Positions 60,135 to 64,000 of a stretch of DNA of 64,000 nt are shown piece by piece. The DNA comes from JAKFWI01 sp031398975 (lineage in GTDB: Bacteria > Pseudomonadota > Alphaproteobacteria > Caulobacterales > Aquidulcibacteraceae). A model generated the notes under the pieces. That model was not told the DNA's origin. It did no database searches and was given only the letters and a program-made list of their open reading frames with translations. The stretch is taken from assembly GCA_031398975.1 (NCBI GenBank), contig JANNOI010000054.1, forward strand, positions 17,025-81,024, read 5' to 3'. The position numbers and the translations under genes are program-made. How positions within the stretch are numbered: position 1 is the stretch's first letter; the number at the start of each line of letters is the position of its first letter.

Positions 60135-61007
60135 ATGGCCCTACGTCCCACCTGGCAAGGCCACCTGAAGCTATCGCTCGTCACCTGTCCGGTCGTGCTT
60201 TATTCCGCGCTCAACAGCGCGAGCGACGTGCGCTTCCACCTGATCAACCCGAAGACCAATAACCGCGTGCGCATGGTCACCACGGACGCCGAGACCGGCG
60301 AGCCGCTCAACCGCTCCGACCTGGTCAAGGGTTACGAGGTCCAAAAGGACCAGTACGTCATCCTCAATGCGGAGGATTTCAGCGCGGTGCGCCTGGAAAG
60401 CACCAAGACGATCGACATCGAGCACTTCGTGCCGGCCGAGGAGATCGACCGGCTATATTGGGACCACCCCTATTATATGGCGCCGGACGGCAAGGTCGCG
60501 GCCGAGGCGTTCGGCGTCATTCGCGAGGCGATGGAGCGGGACGGCCAGATCGCGCTGGGGCGCGTCGTCATGGCCACACGGGAGCGCGTGCTGGCGCTCG
60601 AGCCCCGCGGCAAGGGGATCCTCGCCACCACCCTGCGCTCGAGCGAGGAGGTGCGCGATGTCGAGGCGATCTTCCGCGACGCCGACGCCGCGCGCGCCGA
60701 CAAGGACATGATCGCGATCGCCCAGAAGATCATCGCCCAGAAAGCCAGCACGTTCAGCCCCACGCTGTTCACCGACCGCTACGAGGCCGCGCTGCGGGCG
60801 CTGATCGAGAAGAAGCTGAAGGGCAAGAAGATCGTCGCCGCGCCCGCGCCCGAGACCACCAACGTCATCGATCTGATGGAGGCGCTGAAAAAAAGTCTGG
60901 GCGCGCCGGAGGGGCGGGCCCCCCCGAAGGCGCCGGCGCGCGCCGCCTCCGGCGCGCGCGCCCAGGCGGCGTCGGCGCCCGATAAGCGCGCCAAGGCGAA
61001 ACGGTAG
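60135..61007 (+). CDS. ku: Non-homologous end-joining protein Ku
   Basis: A 290-residue Ku homodimer protein that binds DNA ends. RPTWQGHLKLSLVTCPVVLYSAL is the start; INPKTNNRVRM, KGYEVQKDQYV, LESTKTIDIEHFV and YYMAPDGK follow in the usual order. A basic Lys/Ala tail of about 40 residues extends the C-terminus and may bind DNA or LigD. A GGAG site precedes the ATG. It is 5 bp upstream of ligD. Confidence 0.96.
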   Translation: MALRPTWQGHLKLSLVTCPVVLYSALNSASDVRFHLINPKTNNRVRMVTTDAETGEPLNRSDLVKGYEVQKDQYVILNAEDFSAVRLESTKTIDIEHFVPAEEIDRLYWDHPYYMAPDGKVAAEAFGVIREAMERDGQIALGRVVMATRERVLALEPRGKGILATTLRSSEEVRDVEAIFRDADAARADKDMIAIAQKIIAQKASTFSPTLFTDRYEAALRALIEKKLKGKKIVAAPAPETTNVIDLMEALKKSLGAPEGRAPPKAPARAASGARAQAASAPDKRAKAKR

Positions 61008-61012
61008 GCGCC

Positions 61013-63559
61013 ATGCGCCAGCTCTCCGCCTATCGCCAGAAGCGCGACTTCACCAAGACCGCCGAGCCGAGCGGCAGCGCCGTGATCGCGCCTTCGCCGC
61101 TGCCGCGGTTCGTGATCCAGAAGCACGCCGCCACCCGCCTGCACTTTGACTTTCGTCTCGAAATCGACGGGGTGTTCAAGTCCTGGGCGGTCACACGCGG
61201 GCCTTCGCTCAATCCCCAAGACAAGCGCTTGGCGGTCGAGGTCGAGGATCACCCGCTGGATTATGGCGACTTCGAGGGGACCATCCCCAAGGGCCAGTAT
61301 GGCGGCGGGACGGTGCAGCTTTGGGATCGCGGCCACTGGGCCGTCGAGGACGGCGGCGATCCGCTGCGGGCGCTCAAGCAAGGCGAACTCAAATTCGTGT
61401 TGAACGGCAAGCGCCTGCGGGGCGGGTTCGTGCTGGTGCGCATGAAGCACGATCGCAACGGCGGAAAGCGCGCCAATTGGCTGCTCATCAAGCACCGCGA
61501 CGCCGCCGCCACGGAGGAGGGGGACGTCGCCGCGGAGAACCTGACATCGGTCGCGTCCGGCCGGAAGATGGAGGAGATCGCCGCCGGCAAGGGCAAGGCG
61601 CCTGCCGCGTTCATGCTGGCGGCGGCGAAGGCGAGCGCGGACGCCGTCTGGAACAGCAAGCCAAAGGCGCGTCCGTCGCGCCGGGTCGCGGCCGGGCCCT
61701 CAAGCGCGGTCATGCCGGACTTTGTAAAGCCCCAATTGTGCAAACTCCTCGATCGCGCCCCGAGCGGGGAGGGCTGGGCCCACGAGATCAAGTTTGATGG
61801 CTATCGCATGCAGCTGCGGGTGGAGAACGGGCAGGCCGCGCTGCGCACGCGCACCGGGCTCGACTGGTCGGGCAAGTTTCCCACCCTCCTCAAGGCCGCC
61901 GCCAACCTCCCCGACGCCATCCTCGACGGCGAAGCCGTAGCCCTCGACAGCGCCGGCGTGACCGACTTCGCCGCCCTGCAGGCCGCGCTGTTGAACGACG
62001 ACACTGGAAAGCTTGTCTTCTTCGCCTTCGACCTCCTGTTCCACGCCGGGCGGGACCTCCGCGAACAGCCCCTGTCGGAGCGCAAAGACCGGCTGCGGGA
62101 GGTTCTCGCCGCAAGCGGGCCCGAATTGCGGTATACGGAGCATTTTGTGTCCCCGGGCGAGGCGGTGTTGAGCGCGGCGTGCCGGATGGCGCTCGAGGGC
62201 GTGGTGTCCAAACGGCTGAACGCGCCCTACCGCTCCGGGCGCAGCGAGACCTGGACGAAGGCCAAGTGCCGCGCGGGGCAGGAAATGGTGGTCGGGGGCT
62301 GGGCCAGCGAGAACGGGCGCTTCCGGTCGCTGCTGATCGGATCGTATCGCGGGGAAAGCCTCGTCTATGCCGGACGCGTCGGCACGGGCTTCTCGCAGGC
62401 GAAGGTGCGCGCCCTGCTGCTGGAACTCGAGAAACGCGCGCGCCAGAAAAGCCCGTTCGCCCCGCACCCCGAAGCGCGCCCGCGCGCGGGCGAGGCGGTG
62501 CGCTGGGTGAAGCCCGATCTCGTCGCCGAGATCGAGTTCGCCGGCTGGACCGGGGCGGGGCTCGTGCGCCAGGGCGCGTTCAAGGGCCTGCGGGAGGACA
62601 AGCCGGCCGGCGAGGTCGTGGCCGAGGCGGCCCCCGCGCCCGCAGAAACCCTCGCCGAGCCGTCACCGGTCGCGTCCAAGCCAGGGGCCGTGCGCGGGGT
62701 CACGATCTCTAAGCCCTCGAAAGTGCTCTGGCCCGCCACTGAGGATCAGCCCGCAAGCACCAAGAGCGATCTCGCCGCCTATCTCGACGCGGTGGGCGAC
62801 TGGATGGCGCCGCACGTCGAGGGGCGCCCCTGCTCGCTGGTGCGCGCGCCCGACGGGGTGGACGGTCAGCACTTCTTCCAGCGCCACGCCATGGCCGGCG
62901 CGTCCCACCTCTTTACGCTCACCAAAGTCGCGGGCGAGCGCCAGCCCTACCTGCAATTCGACCGCGTCGAGGCGCTGATCGCGGCCGGCCAGAGCGGGGC
63001 CTTGGAATTCCACCCCTGGAATTGCGCGCCCGGGCGCCCCGAAATCCCCGGCCGGCTGGTGTTCGATCTCGACCCCGCCCCCGACGTCGCCTTCGCGCGG
63101 GTGGTGGACGCCGCGCGGGAGGTGAAGGCGCGCCTGGAGGCGCTGGGGCTCGTGGCGTTCTGCAAGACCACGGGCGGCAAGGGGCTCCATGTCGTGACCC
63201 CGCTCGCCCCGAGCGAGGCCTCGACCTGGCCGGTCGCGAAGGCGTTCGCCCAGAGCGTGTGCCGCGCCATGGCCGAGGACAATCCCGGAGCCTTCCTCCT
63301 CAACATGAGCAAGAAGCTGCGCGGGGGTAAGATCTTCCTCGATTATCTGCGCAATGACCGGACGGCCACGGCCGTGGCCGTGCTTTCCCCGCGCGCGCGG
63401 CCAGGCGCGCCCGTGTCGATGCCGCTGGCATGGAGCGCGGTGCGTGCGACGCTCGACCCCCAACGCTTCACGCTCAAAACCGTCCCCGCGCTGCTGAAGG
63501 GGGACCCCTGGCGGGGGTATGACGAGGCCGCGCGCCCGCTGCCGGAGAAAGCCGGCTGA
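61013..63559 (+). CDS. ligD: ATP-dependent DNA ligase LigD (phosphoesterase-ligase-polymerase)
   Basis: An 848-residue multidomain protein. The N-terminal 3'-phosphoesterase domain (about 1-170) has HFDFRLEIDGVFKSW and DYGDFEGTIPKGQYGGG. The ligase domain (about 230-560) has the nucleophile Lys260 in HEIKFDGYRM. The C-terminal POL domain (from about 565) has FFQRHAM and FDLDPAPDV (the catalytic DxD). This PE-LIG-POL order is that of Pseudomonas-type LigD. It works with Ku to seal breaks. Confidence 0.96.
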   Translation: MRQLSAYRQKRDFTKTAEPSGSAVIAPSPLPRFVIQKHAATRLHFDFRLEIDGVFKSWAVTRGPSLNPQDKRLAVEVEDHPLDYGDFEGTIPKGQYGGGTVQLWDRGHWAVEDGGDPLRALKQGELKFVLNGKRLRGGFVLVRMKHDRNGGKRANWLLIKHRDAAATEEGDVAAENLTSVASGRKMEEIAAGKGKAPAAFMLAAAKASADAVWNSKPKARPSRRVAAGPSSAVMPDFVKPQLCKLLDRAPSGEGWAHEIKFDGYRMQLRVENGQAALRTRTGLDWSGKFPTLLKAAANLPDAILDGEAVALDSAGVTDFAALQAALLNDDTGKLVFFAFDLLFHAGRDLREQPLSERKDRLREVLAASGPELRYTEHFVSPGEAVLSAACRMALEGVVSKRLNAPYRSGRSETWTKAKCRAGQEMVVGGWASENGRFRSLLIGSYRGESLVYAGRVGTGFSQAKVRALLLELEKRARQKSPFAPHPEARPRAGEAVRWVKPDLVAEIEFAGWTGAGLVRQGAFKGLREDKPAGEVVAEAAPAPAETLAEPSPVASKPGAVRGVTISKPSKVLWPATEDQPASTKSDLAAYLDAVGDWMAPHVEGRPCSLVRAPDGVDGQHFFQRHAMAGASHLFTLTKVAGERQPYLQFDRVEALIAAGQSGALEFHPWNCAPGRPEIPGRLVFDLDPAPDVAFARVVDAAREVKARLEALGLVAFCKTTGGKGLHVVTPLAPSEASTWPVAKAFAQSVCRAMAEDNPGAFLLNMSKKLRGGKIFLDYLRNDRTATAVAVLSPRARPGAPVSMPLAWSAVRATLDPQRFTLKTVPALLKGDPWRGYDEAARPLPEKAG

Positions 63560-63665
63560 GGGGCGGGGCCCCGGCTGTTCCCGTTACGTCCCGGCCCGCC
63601 GCTCGCGCGGAGGGTCGCGCGGCTCTCCCTTGCGGCGGGGTAGAACCCGTGAAATTAAAAGGTGT

Positions 63666-63742
63666 CGGGGCGTAGCTCAGCCTGGTAGAGCACCTGCTTT
63701 GGGAGCAGGGGGTCGCGAGTTCGAGTCCCGCCGCCCCGACCA
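63666..63742 (+). tRNA. tRNA-Pro (anticodon UGG)
   Basis: A 77-nt cloverleaf. The acceptor CGGGGCG pairs with CGCCCCG, followed by discriminator A and encoded CCA. The D-arm has GTAGCTCAGCCTGGTAGAGC. The anticodon stem CCTGC/GCAGG encloses TTTGGGA with anticodon TGG. The T-arm is GCGAGTTCGAGTCCCGC. All features are normal. Confidence 0.97.
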
Positions 63743-63766
63743 GGCTCGCGTTTTTCGCGGGCAGGC

Positions 63767-63794
63767 TTGACGCTTCTCCTCATAGTGCTAGGAG
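63767..63794 (+). promoter_or_regulatory. Possible promoter of tuf
   Basis: TTGACG (63767-63772) is followed after 16 bases by TAGGAG (63789-63794). It lies after the tRNA, about 68 bp before the tuf ATG. The upstream T-run at 63751-63755 may end the tRNA transcript. It is a plausible vegetative promoter, not proven. Confidence 0.4.
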
Positions 63795-63861
63795 CGGCGC
63801 CCTGTTCAGCTGCGAGCGCAGCGCCCGGATCGCGCCCGCGCATCCGTTGACCGAGGCGAAG

Positions 63862-64000
63862 ATGGCCAAAGAGAAGTTTGAGCGGACGAAGCCGCATTGC
63901 AACATTGGCACGATTGGTCACGTGGACCATGGGAAGACGACGCTGACGGCGGCGATTACGATGGTTTTGGCGAAGTCCGGTGGCGCCACGGCGAAGCGCT
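63862..64000 (+). CDS. tuf: Elongation factor Tu, N-terminal part (cut by window edge)
   Basis: The first 46 codons are present. MAKEKFERTKPHCNIGTIGHVDHGKTTLTAAI contains the G1 P-loop GHVDHGKT of EF-Tu, and the start lies after AGGCGAAG. The rest runs off the right edge. EF-Tu delivers aminoacyl-tRNA to the ribosome. A tRNA-Pro gene lies just upstream. Confidence 0.97.
   Translation, partial: MAKEKFERTKPHCNIGTIGHVDHGKTTLTAAITMVLAKSGGATAKR

Noticed and set aside
1..64000. CRISPR arrays, insertion sequences, prophage or defence islands
   Set aside because: No regularly spaced direct repeats, transposases, integrases, phage structural genes or known defence gene sets were seen.

Overview
This 64 kb window is a GC-rich, gene-dense piece of an alphaproteobacterial chromosome. 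The most likely source is a caulobacterial or hyphomonad-like lineage. That placement is inferred from gene order (cmk-rpsA-ihfB, trpFBA-accD-folC, trxA-addA-addB-murU-amgK-tsaE, purL near bolA) and from an AccD that lacks its zinc-ribbon cysteines. No 16S rRNA or other decisive taxonomic marker is present. I see no rRNA operon, CRISPR array, insertion sequence, prophage or plasmid function. Almost everything can be read as core metabolism, DNA repair, envelope or stress genes.

Layout. 1-7.8 kb, mostly minus strand: the end of an alpha/beta hydrolase, a cyanide-insensitive-type bd oxidase (cydA, cydB) with an overlapping 48-residue DUF2474 subunit gene, small envelope proteins, pyrF, a membrane-anchored trypsin-like protease and a DUF350 protein. 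7.8-18.3 kb, plus strand: 3-hydroxybutyrate dehydrogenase translationally coupled to a patatin, then cmk (with a triplicated start region), rpsA, ihfB, mscL, trpF, trpB, trpA, accD and folC. 18.3-27.4 kb, minus strand: a tightly overlapping operon tsaE-amgK-murU-addB-addA, then trxA. It joins tRNA modification, MurNAc recycling and double-strand-break processing. 27.4-30.5 kb: a ferredoxin reductase/ferredoxin pair and queC-queE. 30.5-34 kb: three poorly known proteins and a PuuA-like glutamine synthetase. 34.3-39.1 kb: the prkA-yeaH-spoVR stress operon, closed by two perfect-looking palindromes that include the stop codons of the two convergent genes.

39.2-44.1 kb, minus strand: an atypical SDR, bolA, a Uma2-family nuclease-like gene, purL and a transglutaminase. 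44.2-49.9 kb: a FadL-type porin, an exported protein, an EnvZ-like sensor kinase overlapping a TetR-like gene tail to tail, and a hybrid histidine kinase with an apparently degenerate ATP-binding domain. A possible 26-residue membrane peptide is encoded antisense to the tail of that kinase. 50-53.8 kb: pgsA and uvrC flank a plus-strand BON-domain protein. It has a long Gly/Tyr/Gln/Ser-rich low-complexity region, a good match to the general-stress sigma (EcfG) promoter and a strong terminator. 53.9-58.8 kb: monothiol glutaredoxin, a SnoaL-like protein, a Rieske oxygenase divergent from a TonB-dependent receptor, and a nitroreductase. 59-63.6 kb, plus strand: ada, ku and ligD, an alkylation/non-homologous end-joining repair block. 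63.7-64 kb: tRNA-Pro(UGG) and the start of tuf.

I did not find a clear undescribed multi-gene system. The best candidates for something new are the stress-promoter BON/low-complexity protein, the 17-bp triplication at the cmk start with two overlapping micro-ORFs, the pseudo-kinase-like hybrid sensor with its antisense small membrane ORF, and the palindrome pair at 39.2 kb.
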